A stretch of DNA of 64,000 bases from Pezicula radicicola. Taxonomy: Eukaryota > Ascomycota > Leotiomycetes > Helotiales > Dermateaceae. A model generated the notes under the pieces. It made no database searches and was not told where the DNA came from. It saw only the letters and a list, made by a program, of their open reading frames with translations. The stretch is taken from assembly GCA_003008705.1 (NCBI GenBank), contig PDUO01000042.1:64057-128056 (forward strand), given 5' to 3'. The position numbers and the translations under genes are program-made. Shown here piece by piece: positions 34,766 through 46,151 of the stretch (its first letter is position 1; each line of letters opens with the position of its first letter).

Positions 34766-35735
34766 CGTTAGAGAGCAATATTAGGCCGTTGATTCTTTTT
34801 TGTCATGAAAAACCAGCAGCTTATATATAGTATTAACGGGCTCGGCAGGATACATGCATCGGTCTTTGCATTAGCACGCATCGCTGCATAAGCACACTAA
34901 GCTTCTAATAGTAGGTGAGAACCAAGTACCGTGCTTGCATGTTACATATTGAACTCATCATTAAATGAAGCCAGTGGTCTCGATGGATCTAAGGCTAAGA
35001 TGGCACTTTGTGACTAAGCAAAAGCAAATAAATATACAATTCACTTATTCTTTTACATTGAGGTTAAATGCATAGTTTTGACGAGCTACTATTGCTCTTC
35101 TTGATAGCGGAGAGAATCAAGGCTGTCTAAACTCCAGGCAGTTCTCGTTATTCTGACTTTCTTCTGACTACTTAAACCTTATCATTTATACAAAGCTCAA
35201 CAACCTAGAATGCTCATATGATATAACACGTGATCCCAACACCGTCCGCTCAGCTTCTTGTCTATTTCCTGGCTCCTTAACTCTGATAAAGTAATAAATA
35301 TAGTATTTATTTCATTCATACCTCATAAATGCTTCTGCTCCCAGAATGTTTCTCTGTGAATTGAATAAAGAATAGCGTAAGTCAGCTGACTCGCTTAGGT
35401 TAGCTTCAACGCTAATGTCAAACGAGTGCTCGTCGGTTCTGTTCAGGGGCATTCGTCTTCATTCTTTACAACTCCGAGAGGAAATAAATCTTACTCCGTA
35501 CTCACACCAACCATCTTCACTAATACGAATATCCATCAAGTAGGATACCTCCGTGGAATTCGACGCCGCCAGTGACTTAAATGATCAGGGCGGCTGACTT
35601 GACTTCAGTAGCTCCGTGGATTAGATATTTCACACAATTTGGATGAAGCACTTGACTTGACTAACTTAATTTATTCTTTCGTGGTGGTCATGATAGTACT
35701 CTGCACTCGTCTACGGCTTCTGGTCAATATCCAGA
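34766..35735. other. Intergenic region with ACTTG-rich end
   Basis: No gene seen. A CACGTGA core lies near 35227. The end (35575-35680) holds cacttgacttgactaactta and related words, a third low-complexity tract, close to the kinase start. Confidence 0.5.
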
Positions 35736-37138
35736 ATGGCATCTACTAAAAGGAGCGCATCTCCGCCAAGGGAAGCCCCAACATCCGGCTTTGAAGTACT
35801 AGATAATGAATACCTACTTGAGGAAGAAACATTTTCATGGTATGATCCAGAAGCATTTTACCCAGTTCGGATTGGTGAGATCTTCCAATCGAAGTACCAA
35901 GTACTTGGAAAGTTGGGCTACGGGTCCGTATCTACGGCTTGGCTTTGTCGGGACTTAATGTACGTCTAATCACCTTTCATTAACTTCAGATGCTGACCAG
36001 AAATGTTCAGTGGACATGAATATGTCACATTAAAGATATTCGTCAGCAATCACCGCCAGGCGTTAAACGAGGAAAGGGTCTACAATCATCTGAGGTCAAT
36101 CAAGACAGATCATCCTGGCGTCAAAGGGGTCCGTACTCTACGCGAGACTTTTCAACTTCCTGGGAAGTATGGTCCGCACGAATGTCTTATTCATAATCCA
36201 CTGGCGTTGACTTTGGCCGATATTCGGGAGATGAGTGAAGGAGAGAAAGTATCTGAGGAGCTTTTAAAACCGATCATCAAATACTTGTTAATAGCACTAG
36301 ATTTTCTTCATACAGAGGCGCGAGTAGTACATACTGGTAAGATATTTTCAACTAGCTGCGCTGATTAGTATTGCAGGATATGCTCATTTGATGTAGATAT
36401 CCAAGAAGGCAACATTATGCTAGGTGTCGAGGACGACACTGTCTTGAAGGACTTCGAACAAGAAGAGTGGGCCGAGCCCAGCCTACGAAAAATTGATGGC
36501 GATCGTATTATCTATGCGACAAGACAGGTCGATATCCCGGACAATGCATCTCAAGCTGTGCTTTGTGACTTCGGAGATGCTCAATTTGGGGAGGAGAGTT
36601 ACATCGGGGAAGTTATGCCAGATCTCTACCGGGCTCCGGAAATAGTTCTCGGAATACCTTGGAACGAGAAAATTGATATATGGAGTGTCGGATTAATGGT
36701 AAGCGGATATTATTTGCTTAATAAAGCTATTACTAATTCTAGAAAGGTTTGGGATTTATTTGAAGGAAAACATATGTTCACGGAAAGGCTCCCAAACAGA
36801 AACGCCTCCACACCGGCTCACTTAGCTAGAATGATCTCCTTGCTGGGCCCCCCGCCGAAGGATTTATTGGAGAGAGGCCAATTCTCAGGAAGCTTTTTCC
36901 ATGAAAATGGTGAGTACCTATCTAACACTGTATCAATGTTCTGGGACTGACGTTTTTAGGCGAGTTCAAAGACAACGTCCAAGTACAGCAGACGTCTTTG
37001 GAAGACGAGGAAGAGAATCTTGAAGGTGAAGAGAAGATTTTATTTCTCGAATTCCTGAGGAAGATGATGCAATGGCGACCTGAGGAAAGGATATCAGCTA
37101 AGGAGCTCATGAACGATACATGGCTAAATAGATTCTAA
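35736..37138 (+). CDS. SRPK-like serine/threonine protein kinase
   Basis: Five exons encode a kinase starting MASTKRSASPPREAP. The N-terminal EETFSWYDPEAFYPVRIGEI with YQVLGKLGYGSVSTAWLCRD is the typical opening of fungal SRPK-like kinases, with the glycine loop GKLGYGSVS. Then come YVTLKIF (ATP-binding lysine), the catalytic loop HTDIQEGNIML (H-x-D, N) rebuilt across the intron ending near 36395, LCDFGDAQFG (DFG), MPDLYRAPEIVLG (APE), and a C-lobe ending MMQWRPEERISAKELMND. All catalytic residues are present. The spacer between lobes is short, as in the expanded fungal accessory SRPK set, which differs from the splicing kinase Sky1. Substrate unknown. Confidence 0.9.
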
Positions 37139-37312
37139 AGCCTGATTCGTGGTATGAGGCTTTAGTCAAGCGCAAAGTGGGGTGAAGTAATCACTTGCCC
37201 TCCGCTCCGTAAGAATAGACCGGGATACCAAGTCAAAGTGACTTACTCAAATAAGTGAGTTGTCAAGTAAGCCAGTTATTCAAGCAAGTTACTATGCTGC
37301 TATGTGACAATA
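37139..37312. repeat. ACTTG-rich tract downstream of the kinase (copy D)
   Basis: From about 37210 the words gtcaaagtgacttactcaaa, taagtgagttgtcaagtaag and caagcaagttact repeat the ACTTG/CAAGT theme. No gene. Confidence 0.4.
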
Positions 37313-37508
37313 GTGTTAACTGTGGTTACCGTCGTTCCGCTATAAGCATCAGTATAATTCAGGTACTGACTCTAGTGCTGAATGTTGCCGAACCTATTAG
37401 TCGGTTTTAGGATAGCGTAGCACATAGTCTTGGGGACATTATTACTGTGCCGCTTGATTTAGAAGTGCTAGGAGACCAATATAAGATCATTTATAGTGCA
37501 TACGGAGG
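37313..37508 (+). pseudogene. NiCoT (nickel/cobalt transporter) gene relic
   Basis: About 195 bases align by eye with 41562-41707 of the NiCoT gene 4 kb downstream. Shared words include gttaactgtggttaccgtcg versus ctaactgtagttaccatca, and tgaatgttgccgaacctatt versus ttaatgttgctgaacctaca. The translated match is [14 protein letters not shown], then a stop where the intact copy has W, then DSV. A further match, GDQYKII against GDNYEII, follows an insertion of roughly 44 bases. Several differences are C-to-T or G-to-A, as RIP would leave. Only the penultimate part of the gene survives. Confidence 0.7.
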
Positions 37509-37664
37509 TATGCCCCGACACGCTTATTTTTTCCGAAGTAAAATTGCGGGGCTCCAATATCCTTGCCTGCTCTTTAGCCAGAGTTCATACCTTTACAAAG
37601 GAGCGTAACTTCATTACACAATATAGAGCTACTGACTCCATAACCATCTACATTGTCTAGAAAT

Positions 37665-39906
37665 ATGCCTGTCGGAGCGAAACCCAAGTTGGTTTGCCCG
37701 GTCTGTTTCAACCTTGATCCCGATCTTTGTCCAGTCAATGTTTCTCCATCTGTTCTTGATGAGCAACGTATCACTACAGAATTCTCGAAGGTTAAAAGCT
37801 CTGCAGAGAAAGGCGATTGTCTAGCATGTAGCATTATATGCACAGGGCTGGAGAGTATCGAAGAACGTTGGGAGGAAGGTGCAGAATCTGAGGACGTGGA
37901 CCAAATTTTGTTTCCCGAGACCCGGCTTATTATGAGTTTTCGACGTGGTCATAGTCTCCGTGTTACTCTGTCTAACTCTGATTACGAGACTACGGTGGAG
38001 TTCTACACGCTGTCTAATGATGGTATGGCCACCTTATGCTTGATTACTGAATGATGCACGCTGATTTTTTGGCATTTCTGCTGATGAAGACAATGCTTCG
38101 ATTCCTGCATTTGGCGTTGCGAGAGCAGTCTCAGAAAGTGTAGAACTGAGTAGCTGTCTAGATCTGGCAACTCAATGGATGAATAAGTGTGATGAACAAC
38201 ACTCTTCGTGTCGTCGACCCATCGATTCAAAACTCCCTACTCGTGTTTTAGATGTCGGCCAGGGAGAAGATACGGATACCATCTATTTATACGAGACGAA
38301 AGATACCGACCGAGGTCCTTATATGAGTTTGAGCCATTGCTGGGGAAAGGAACAAATTATTACTACGACTACTAGCACCCTTCAGGACAGAAAATCAGGA
38401 ATAAAGCTTTCCCAACTTTCGACGACCTTTCGTCACGCAGTTGAGATCACCCGCGGTTTGGGTATTTGTTATTTGTGGATCGACTCGATGTGCATCATTC
38501 AAGACGACAGACTAGATTGGGAAATTGAATCAGCGAAAATGGCCGATATTTATATGCGTTCACAGCTTAATCTGGCTGCTACGCATTCCAGAAGCGGCAA
38601 AGAGGGATGTTTCGGGGAGAGATGGACGCTTGATACTCCTAATCAGATCGAGCTCCTTATTGGTGAAGACATTATCATTGAGCCCGATGAAACGGAAGAG
38701 GGCAATTACAAAATCTTCTGTCGTCATGCTTTACACGTTGCCCATGATCATTTCACAAGAACTATGGACTATGCACATACCGCGACGGATGCCGCGCCTC
38801 TTCTATGTCGAGCCTGGGTTTTTCAAGAGCGACTTCTGTCTCCAAGAACCTTACACTTTCATGCAGAAGAGCTTATTTGGGAATGCGCCTCAGGGCTCTC
38901 TTGCGAATGCTCAAGATTAGAAGATTATAAATGGGGCGACCCCGATGGACTCATAGAACAACGCAAAGCCGAGCAGCTGAAGATGATGTTCACGTCAATA
39001 TCTTCACCGGAAACAAGTAACGTACAAGTTTTAGATATCTGGCTGGACCTCGTCACTGAATATGGCACATTGCAACTTACAAATCATATGGATCGTCTAC
39101 CTGCACTGTCTGGACTTGCATCCCGGGTTGCTAAAAGTTTACCAAGTGAATACTTAGCAGGTATATGGTCGCAAGATCTTCCAAGAGCGCTTTGCTGGCA
39201 GAAGGATAGAGCTACGAACGAATCACCCAGCTTCCGAGGTAATCCTTCTGGAGCACCTTCATGGTCGTGGGCTTCTATGTGGACTCATAGTAGTGATATT
39301 CCAAACATTACGTACAGTTTTGTGCAGACACATGGCTTCGTTGCAGACTCGAGGTGTCGAATTCAAGATTTTCACTGCTCGCCAAGTGGTCCCAACCCTT
39401 TCGGAACCTGTAAAGAGGCATGGTTGAAGCTTCAAGCGCCACTTGTACAAGTCACTTTTCTTGTGGGTGAGTTGGAGAGACCTTCCTTAATCGAGAATCT
39501 GCAAAGTGGCAGCACGCACGAGCAAAGCCTTGTAAAGTACCTGGGAAAGACATTTGCCCTGAACACCGTTAGATTTGGGGAAGAGTCCGCTACTTTCTTC
39601 GGTGATTCACTTGATATTGAACAGCGCGTGACAGATATTCGTCATGGGGACTCTGTGTATTGTCTGCTCCTTGGACACGCGAAGCACTCACAATGGGATC
39701 TCATTAGCCAATATCCCTCCCAGTATCTTACTACAAACGACCAGCTTAAGTCCAAAGAGTCTTCTAGCCAAGTATTGGAAGCATACGCAATTGTACTTCG
39801 AAAAGTTGACAATGGATCAACGTATAGAAGAGTTGGCCTTTTGGCTCATAGCGGAGGCTTAGGATGGTGGGAAGGAGCTGATATTGCTGACATTACTCTA
39901 ATATGA
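37665..39906 (+). CDS. HET-domain (heterokaryon incompatibility) protein
   Basis: Two exons (37665-38022 and 38090-39906; 67-base intron) give 724 residues starting MPVGAKPKLVCPVC. A Cys-containing N-terminus (CPVCFNLDPDLC, then CLACSIIC) precedes a typical HET domain: RVLDVGQGEDTDTIYLYETK, YMSLSHCWGKEQIITTT, TFRHAVEITRGLGICYLWID with SMCIIQDDRLDWEIESAKMA, and LNLAATHS. Downstream are LLCRAWVFQERLLSPRTLHF and ECASGLSCECSR, then GIWSQDLPRALCWQ and SGAPSWSWASMW, all standard. The protein is complete and undamaged. HET-domain proteins trigger or regulate cell death after fusion of unlike hyphae; specificity cannot be read from sequence. Family members commonly lie in variable regions like this one. 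Confidence 0.93.
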
Positions 39907-40387
39907 GACTATGCGTACACACCTTCCATAAAGCCTTTCGCAAAATACCTTGTGCCAAGACTAGTAAGAAGCTATGTGAAAGTAACTAAAAGAGAGCAGT
40001 GCATATACAGTCACATGATTACTCCATTCGATAACCTCACTTTCCGAGCATGTATTTTTTGAATAGTGACTTTATTATATTTTAGTTAACCTGCCTTCCT
40101 GACACTCACTACAATTTAATTACCTGATACGTAGCGTGAAATATGACAGAATTATTAATGTCTTTCGGCGACGCGATTCCACTTCGCCAAGGACAAAGAT
40201 AAGGAACCAAAACCGACCAATACCATCTATTCCATGTGACCAGTACCAAAAGAATCTAAAAACCTTTGTCACACAGTGCTTTCGAATTTCACAAGTACTA
40301 ACAGCTTCAGTTTCTCCATCTTCACCAAAGTTTCTTTACTGTCATTGTCACTCTCACTTTCACTGTTGCCGTGCTCGTCAAGGCATC
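39907..40387. other. Promoter and leader of NiCoT gene
   Basis: No gene. The last 100 bases are a C-T-rich tract (tttcttta..tcactttcactg), typical of a fungal 5' leader. Confidence 0.5.
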
Positions 40388-41960
40388 ATGACTTCCGTCA
40401 AGACTCGACTCCTTGGCAAAGCCAACAAGGTGCACAGCGGTCTGCCTGGTATCAATAAGCTTCCCGCATCCGTTGTCGGCATTATCAGCTTACTGGTCAT
40501 CATCAACATAATCGTTTGGGTTGGGGTGGGAATTATTCTGGTAAGACTCCGTATTGATCTCTACTACCTAGCTTTATCGCTTAAAGTACTAACATCGGGA
40601 GTCATATCATCCGTAGGCACTTTAACCCACCAACTGTGCGGACTACATTCTGATATTGTGCTAGTTCGATGGCTTCGACGGCTCTTTTAGCATATACTCT
40701 TGGGCTTCGACATGCACTGGATGCTGATCATATCTCTGTAAGTTTCTATATGGATCTCTAGAATTGATTTTAACTGACGTTGTTCATCTAGGCGATTGAT
40801 CTCATGACAAGACGATTGATAGCTGCAGGACAACGACCAGTTACTGTCGGGACGTTTTTCTCCCTTGGCCACTCCACGTTTGTTCCCCTCCAGTCCATTT
40901 TATTTGTACATAATACTAGCCCTGGTATTTAGAATCGTAATAATAACCTCCATCGTTGTCGCTGGCACTGCGGCGGCAGTCAGTGATCGCTTTGATGGCT
41001 TTAGCCGAGTCGGAGGAATCATAGGAACGTCTGTCTCAGCTGCATTCCTGATTATACTCAGTATCATGAATATTTATATTCTATACAAGCTCGTAAAAGA
41101 ATTGAGGATGCTTATTAAACATGGAGTGGCTGCCGATCACCCACCATGGGAAGGGGGAGGATGTTTATTCTCGCTATTCAAGAAGATGTTCAATTTTATT
41201 GATCGGTAAGAAAAGTATTTTTCCCTAACTACTATTCTTTATTGACATATTCAGGCCTTGGAAAATGTATCCCCTTGGTGTCCTGTTTGGATTAGGCTTT
41301 GACACTTCTTCTGAAGTAGCTTTGCTTGGCATCGCGTCACTACAAGGAGCTAAAGGAACTAGTTTCTGGCTGATTCTAATCTTCCCGATTCTCTTTACAG
41401 GTATTTCCCTTGATATCATCATAGAATATTTTGTATACTGACTTATGGTAGCTGGAATGTGTCTAATTGATACAACTGACGGTGCATTAATGATGACACT
41501 TTATACCTCCACAGCATTAGCTCGAGACCAAATCGCCATCCTTTACTACTCGATCGTACTAACTGTAGTTACCATCATTGCAGCCATGGCCATCGGTGTC
41601 ATTCAACTATTAACGCTAGTACTTAATGTTGCTGAACCTACAGGTCGGTTCTGGGACGGCGTAGGTGCTGCAGGAGATAATTATGAGATCATTGGCGGTG
41701 CAATATGTGGTTCTTTCTTGGTCTTTGGACTTTTGAGCATGTTGCTCTATAAACCTTGGCGTAGAACTATCGATCGGAAAATGCAGGTTTTTGTTAACGA
41801 TGATGATGTCGAGGATATTGATGATGATGGAAATGATAGGAATGCTGATGATTCTGATCTTGGAGGCAGAGATTTCGGACAGCAAAGTCAAGTCTCGAAC
41901 AAAGCACCGCAGAAGTTACCTGCTGCTACAGTAACAGCAGACACTGGTTCATCTTGTTGA
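40388..41960 (+). CDS. Nickel/cobalt transporter (NiCoT, HoxN/NixA family), first junction doubtful
   Basis: A multi-exon gene starting [18 protein letters not shown] encodes the NiCoT family. The signature [20 protein letters not shown] in helix 2 is complete. It is followed by [40 protein letters not shown] and [18 protein letters not shown], then helices with [20 protein letters not shown] cytosolic acidic tail ([18 protein letters not shown]) closes it. Members import Ni2+ or Co2+ across the plasma membrane, for example for urease. Introns 2 to 5 are canonical and in frame. The first is not: after GVGIIL, the acceptor near 40618 is followed by one extra G before CACTTTAACCCA (HFNP), and a TGA lies at about 40651 before MASTALLAY. 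The gene may therefore be damaged near its 5' end or use a splice I cannot see. Confidence 0.8.
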
Positions 41961-43445
41961 TGCTCTGGGGATTCTTAAAATAAGATTTTTTTTCTTGCTC
42001 ATTACGGAAGTTGGTTGCCATGTGGAGAATGTAGTTATCGTATGGCATTCTTGTATGCCAGGCTAGATGAATATCAGGTCGTAGAGGCATGATCAAAAAC
42101 GACATGTTACATGGGTCCAACCCACTTTTGAGGACTCAAGTCAACATACGTTTTTAAGTATATCTAATGTGCAAGATGACTAAAGCCAGAATCTGAAAGA
42201 ACCTATCTAGTGTCACAGCAATCTTTACCACCAAGTCAATTCCAAGCGTTTCAGTAAGTCGTTAATCAATTAGTCAGATTTACCATACCTCTCTTATCAG
42301 AGTGTTTACCTTACTAGTTTAAATAAGAGATCTGTAAGAGCATAACAAAAAAAAGCAACGCAAGTCTAAAGGGGACGATGTGCGGAGTTTTGCTGTCATG
42401 TTATTGCCCTGTGACTTAGACCCTTTGCTTCGACCCTTTGCTTAGACCCGCTTTGACATATGATTTGTTTATATAACTAATTTGTGAGCTATTGTATGAG
42501 TATATTTTTTGAATTGTTCTATTCATAAGCAGCCAAACAATAAGACGATTAACGGAAACGAAATTTTTGAATGTCTCTAATTGATTTGTGGCTTTCGAAT
42601 AGGCCTTTTTGTCTGGGCGTAGCGCAACCAAATGGGCCCTAAATAAAATGACTAACACATTCGTCAATATGCACCGAGTAGCATCTTATTGGCTACTGTG
42701 TGGTAACAAGTTGGCTAATGTGGATATTAGCAAGTGCGTTCGAACACCTTGATACGTCATAGTGATTATATCTGGGGCAATGGAAACCACACTAGAGATT
42801 TACAACGGGTACTGATTGACTTCGACCTTTTTTACAACTTGATGGATGACAGGCCGAAAACGCTAGCCAGCGCTAATAACGACGGTGTCGAGGAGGCGAG
42901 TTTGTAAGATTACAACAACGTATTGGGGCTAGTTGTAGTAACAGCGGTAAGACGAAGTGATTCGACAAGGAGACTTTCGAACCGTTTTTGATAAAGAATA
43001 GTAAATTACAACCAATGGGATCCTATGATCTTCACGCCTTCCAACAATCCCATCAATTCATAGGGTTCTTGTCAAGCGAGCAAAACGGGAGAGCCCCTGA
43101 ATTAACCCCTATGAGGCAAGCGAGGACGGAAAAAAGATATATTTAAGGCCGAGTCATCGGATTAAACCCCTGACCTCCTTTATCAAAGTGATCCTTTAAT
43201 TTAAAGAGACCTCGTGCACCCATTCTTGAGATGGCGTCTCATCTCAGAATCAAGAGAGCTCATTCCATCTTCATACAACATCGACCCGATTTTGCGCATC
43301 GTAAAAAGCCAGCAATTGAAGTCTTGCGAACATTCTCGACTGGGCCTATCTTTGTACGTCCATCCACTGGTAGGAGAGAGCTTGTTGCGCATTGCAGCGC
43401 TTAATTTGAGCTTCTGATTCGCCGAGCCTCTTTTAAAACAACATC
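41961..43445. other. Intergenic region, no gene seen
   Basis: A cttcgaccctttgctta repeat pair lies near 42425-42446. No recognisable gene in 1.5 kb. Confidence 0.5.
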
Positions 43446-44261
43446 ATGGAGCATTCGTAAGTGGCTAGCATCTCAATCCTTTGTACAATGCAAGACTGAT
43501 CCAGAAGTAGACCCCCCGCATCCCCAAGGACGTTTCCAATTGCGCGCAAGTCAATGCCATTTCTACGCGGTCCTCCATTGTCGCCATTGGGTCAGAATAC
43601 TGTCGATGGACGAAATTCTACGATCGGTACCGTTTCGAAACCCCTTGTAGCAAGGCAGGCGGCAGATCTTGCAGCAAAGGACAGGACGATTAAGGAACTT
43701 CAGACGCGACTTCATAACGCACAAGCATTACGCGAGGATGCAAACAGAACAAACCAACTACTCGAGAATACTTTACAAGAACTGGGAACCAAGTTCGAGG
43801 AGATGGAGAAGGAATTGGGTGCACAAACCAGAATGGTTGATTTCCTTAGAGATCAAGTCGCGACTCTACAAGGGAAACTGTTCGACCTCCAGTTCAAGGA
43901 ACCTGAGGCCCCTCCCAGACATCCTGCCTTCTCCCGGATCAAGGGTAAAACCGAGGTGCAATGGCTTTTACAACTTCGTGCGCAAGGCTGGTATGAATTA
44001 GAGGATCTGGCCACGACATTTGCTGGAGAAGATAGGTTGGGAGAAGGGTTCACGGCTAAGGATTACACGGCTATCATTGAATCCGTAAATACTGAGACCG
44101 TAACTGTCCAATTTTCGAAAGATACGCCGTTCCGAACTTTTTACTTCGAATCGCCGAAGGACTTTGTACCCTCCCTGCCTCTGTACTACAAAGGAAGACC
44201 CGTTGGGATTCTCGATGAAAGCAAGCATGTTGACAAACTCATGGTCCTAGAAGGAATCTGA
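43446..44261 (+). CDS. Coiled-coil protein of unknown function
   Basis: A first coding exon of only 11 bases (43446-43456) and a second exon (43511-44261) are joined over a 54-base intron with canonical ends. They give 253 residues starting MEHSPPASPRTFPIARKSMP. Residues about 45-120 form a long amphipathic coiled coil (ADLAAKDRTIKELQTRLHNA, LLENTLQELGTKFEEMEKEL, MVDFLRDQVATLQGKLFDLQ). The C-terminal half is compact (VQWLLQLRAQGWYELEDLAT; FRTFYFESPKDFVPSLPLYY). The intron keeps frame exactly and gives a proline-rich N-terminus with SP sites. I recognise no named family. It is presumably intracellular. Confidence 0.75.
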
Positions 44262-45545
44262 AGTTCGAATTTGGCGTATAGCCAGTTCAGTCGTCGTTGC
44301 ACGACAAAGACGGATGCTGCCAAAGCACCATCCATATATTCTCCATGCCACCAAAATTGAACAAGAAGCAGGCGTTATGCAACCTCGGTTCCCAACAATG
44401 CAAGCTTGGGTTACTAGGGGCCTACTCCGGTAGCGAACATACTCATCAAGGACAGTATGCCTTACGTCTGTGTCAGTGGTAATATCAGGCCAGACATCTT
44501 TTTCAAGCGCATTGAGCAGGAGGGTTAGAGTTATTGACACAGCAGTTTGCGAAGCAGGATTTCGTGAATGATTCTCTGGTCACCTTCCTCAAGTTTCAAA
44601 TAAGCTCCACGAAGATAACATCAGTTTTCTTCAGCCTGGCCAAAAATGTCCCTCTAATCGGCTCTCGGCGGTATGTAGTCGTTGGGGTTACTTGTCCGTC
44701 CATCTAACCATCTGGAGGTATAGAGACGGCTTTTGATAGGCAAACGTCGACCTTCATATTTCTGTATATAATCCTTAATGATCGCATTTCTATACCATCA
44801 AGCGGTTTTGTTCAACTCTGTGAGGGTCTTGCTGTTTTACTAATGGCCAGGGGAAGGGGGGCACAACGGGTAGTGGCATGCCAAGCCGGGTTGTTCATGG
44901 GATGGTGCCTAATTTTTTAAGGAGAAAGCTTACCCTGGGGTCGGTTTCCGAATCCAGTACCATCCAGCTTTCCAATTGGTAGTCCGAGCTTTAGCCTCGC
45001 TGTCAAAATAGGGTTGATGTACGGCGGTATTGTAGCGCAGAGGGAGTTGACTGTCTGGAGCTTCATCCTCCTCCTGGAAGGTTGACAGGAAGGCAGTTTC
45101 TTTTATACTTGAAGACAAGGGCAGTAGATACTGTAAACAACCCACATCTCCAGGCCTGGACTCCGTCTGTCCCTCCATTGGGAAGTTGAGAATAAGGTTG
45201 AAAAGCCTGAGGCTATTATTGGTTCCTTCCATGGGTCTTAGAATTGCATCCTACGTCTTGGCAAGCCCGCCGTGCATCAATTTCCACTTTTACCGCCCGT
45301 ATCCAATCAAGGTGAGGGTCGAATACGAGATGCTGAAATTTCTCATCGACTTTTTGCTATTTATTATAGAAATGCCAAGGCTGGCTTTGAAAGCATATAA
45401 ACAGCCAGCTTCCTCCCTGCAAATACTTTCCACATTGACTTCTCATCAACACCAACTTTTCCTCCTTGAATTTTTTTTTCTCGCGCAAGTACACGATTTG
45501 TCTATCAAATCCCACATTCGTTTGAAAATCCCAAATACATTCATT
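44262..45545. other. Intergenic region, no supported gene
   Basis: A minus-strand open frame (44930-45232) has a fairly normal composition but no motif I know. The end is a C-T-rich leader for the GPI-protein gene at 45546. Confidence 0.45.
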
Positions 45546-46151
45546 ATGCAATTCCTCACCTTCTCTCTCGCCATTTTGGCCTCATCAACATTGGCTCACG
45601 CCTCAGCGCTATCGCGAAGAGAAACTCTTGCTGAATGCCAGGCTGAGCTCGACGACTGTACAAACAGAGGTGCTAACTCAGTCCAATGCCGCATCAACTA
45701 CACAGCCTGCGTCGGAACACGCACATCATCAATAACAACTGCAACATCCACCACTGCCACTTCAGCAAAATCTACATCTTCAGTAACAACCACCGCTTCA
45801 TCGGCCAATGCATCTGCTTCCGCAGTTTGCCAGGCCGCCAAAGACACTTGCCTATCCGCTTCGGGTGCAAGCGAATCTGGTTGCTCAGCCCAATTTGTCG
45901 ACTGCCTTGGTTACAACCCATCCACCACCACAGGAAGTGGAACTGCCACAAGCACCGGTACCGCTTCCGTCGTTGATGCCGCCGTAGCAACCGCTTCAAC
46001 CACATCTGGATCCAGTGGTACCGCTACTACAGGAACCGCCACAGGCACAGGCAGTTCGTCCAGCTCGACAGCCACTGTTGTTAGCGGTGCTTCAAATGTA
46101 AATGGTCCTGCCTTCGGACTTTTGGCTCTTGGTGCTCTGGCTCTTTTATAA
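45546..46151 (+). CDS. GPI-anchored cell-surface protein with two Cys repeats
   Basis: A single exon of 201 codons. A signal peptide (MQFLTFSLAILASSTLAHA) is followed by two similar Cys modules separated by a Ser/Thr linker: CQAELDDCTNRG...CRINYTAC and CQAAKDTCLSAS...CSAQFVDC. Both follow C-x6-C-x(9-10)-C-x6-C. A second Ser/Thr/Gly-rich stalk (ATTGTATGTGSSSSSTATVV) leads to a C-terminal hydrophobic tail (GPAFGLLALGALALL), as in GPI-anchor signals. The repeated spacing suggests one duplicated small disulphide module, not a CFEM domain, which has eight cysteines in another pattern. It probably sits in the cell wall or on the plasma membrane. Function unknown. Confidence 0.8.
   Translation: MQFLTFSLAILASSTLAHASALSRRETLAECQAELDDCTNRGANSVQCRINYTACVGTRTSSITTATSTTATSAKSTSSVTTTASSANASASAVCQAAKDTCLSASGASESGCSAQFVDCLGYNPSTTTGSGTATSTGTASVVDAAVATASTTSGSSGTATTGTATGTGSSSSSTATVVSGASNVNGPAFGLLALGALALL

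Noticed and set aside
44930..45232. 100-codon minus-strand frame
   Set aside because: No motif; it lies in the region between two clear plus-strand genes and its ends do not fit introns.
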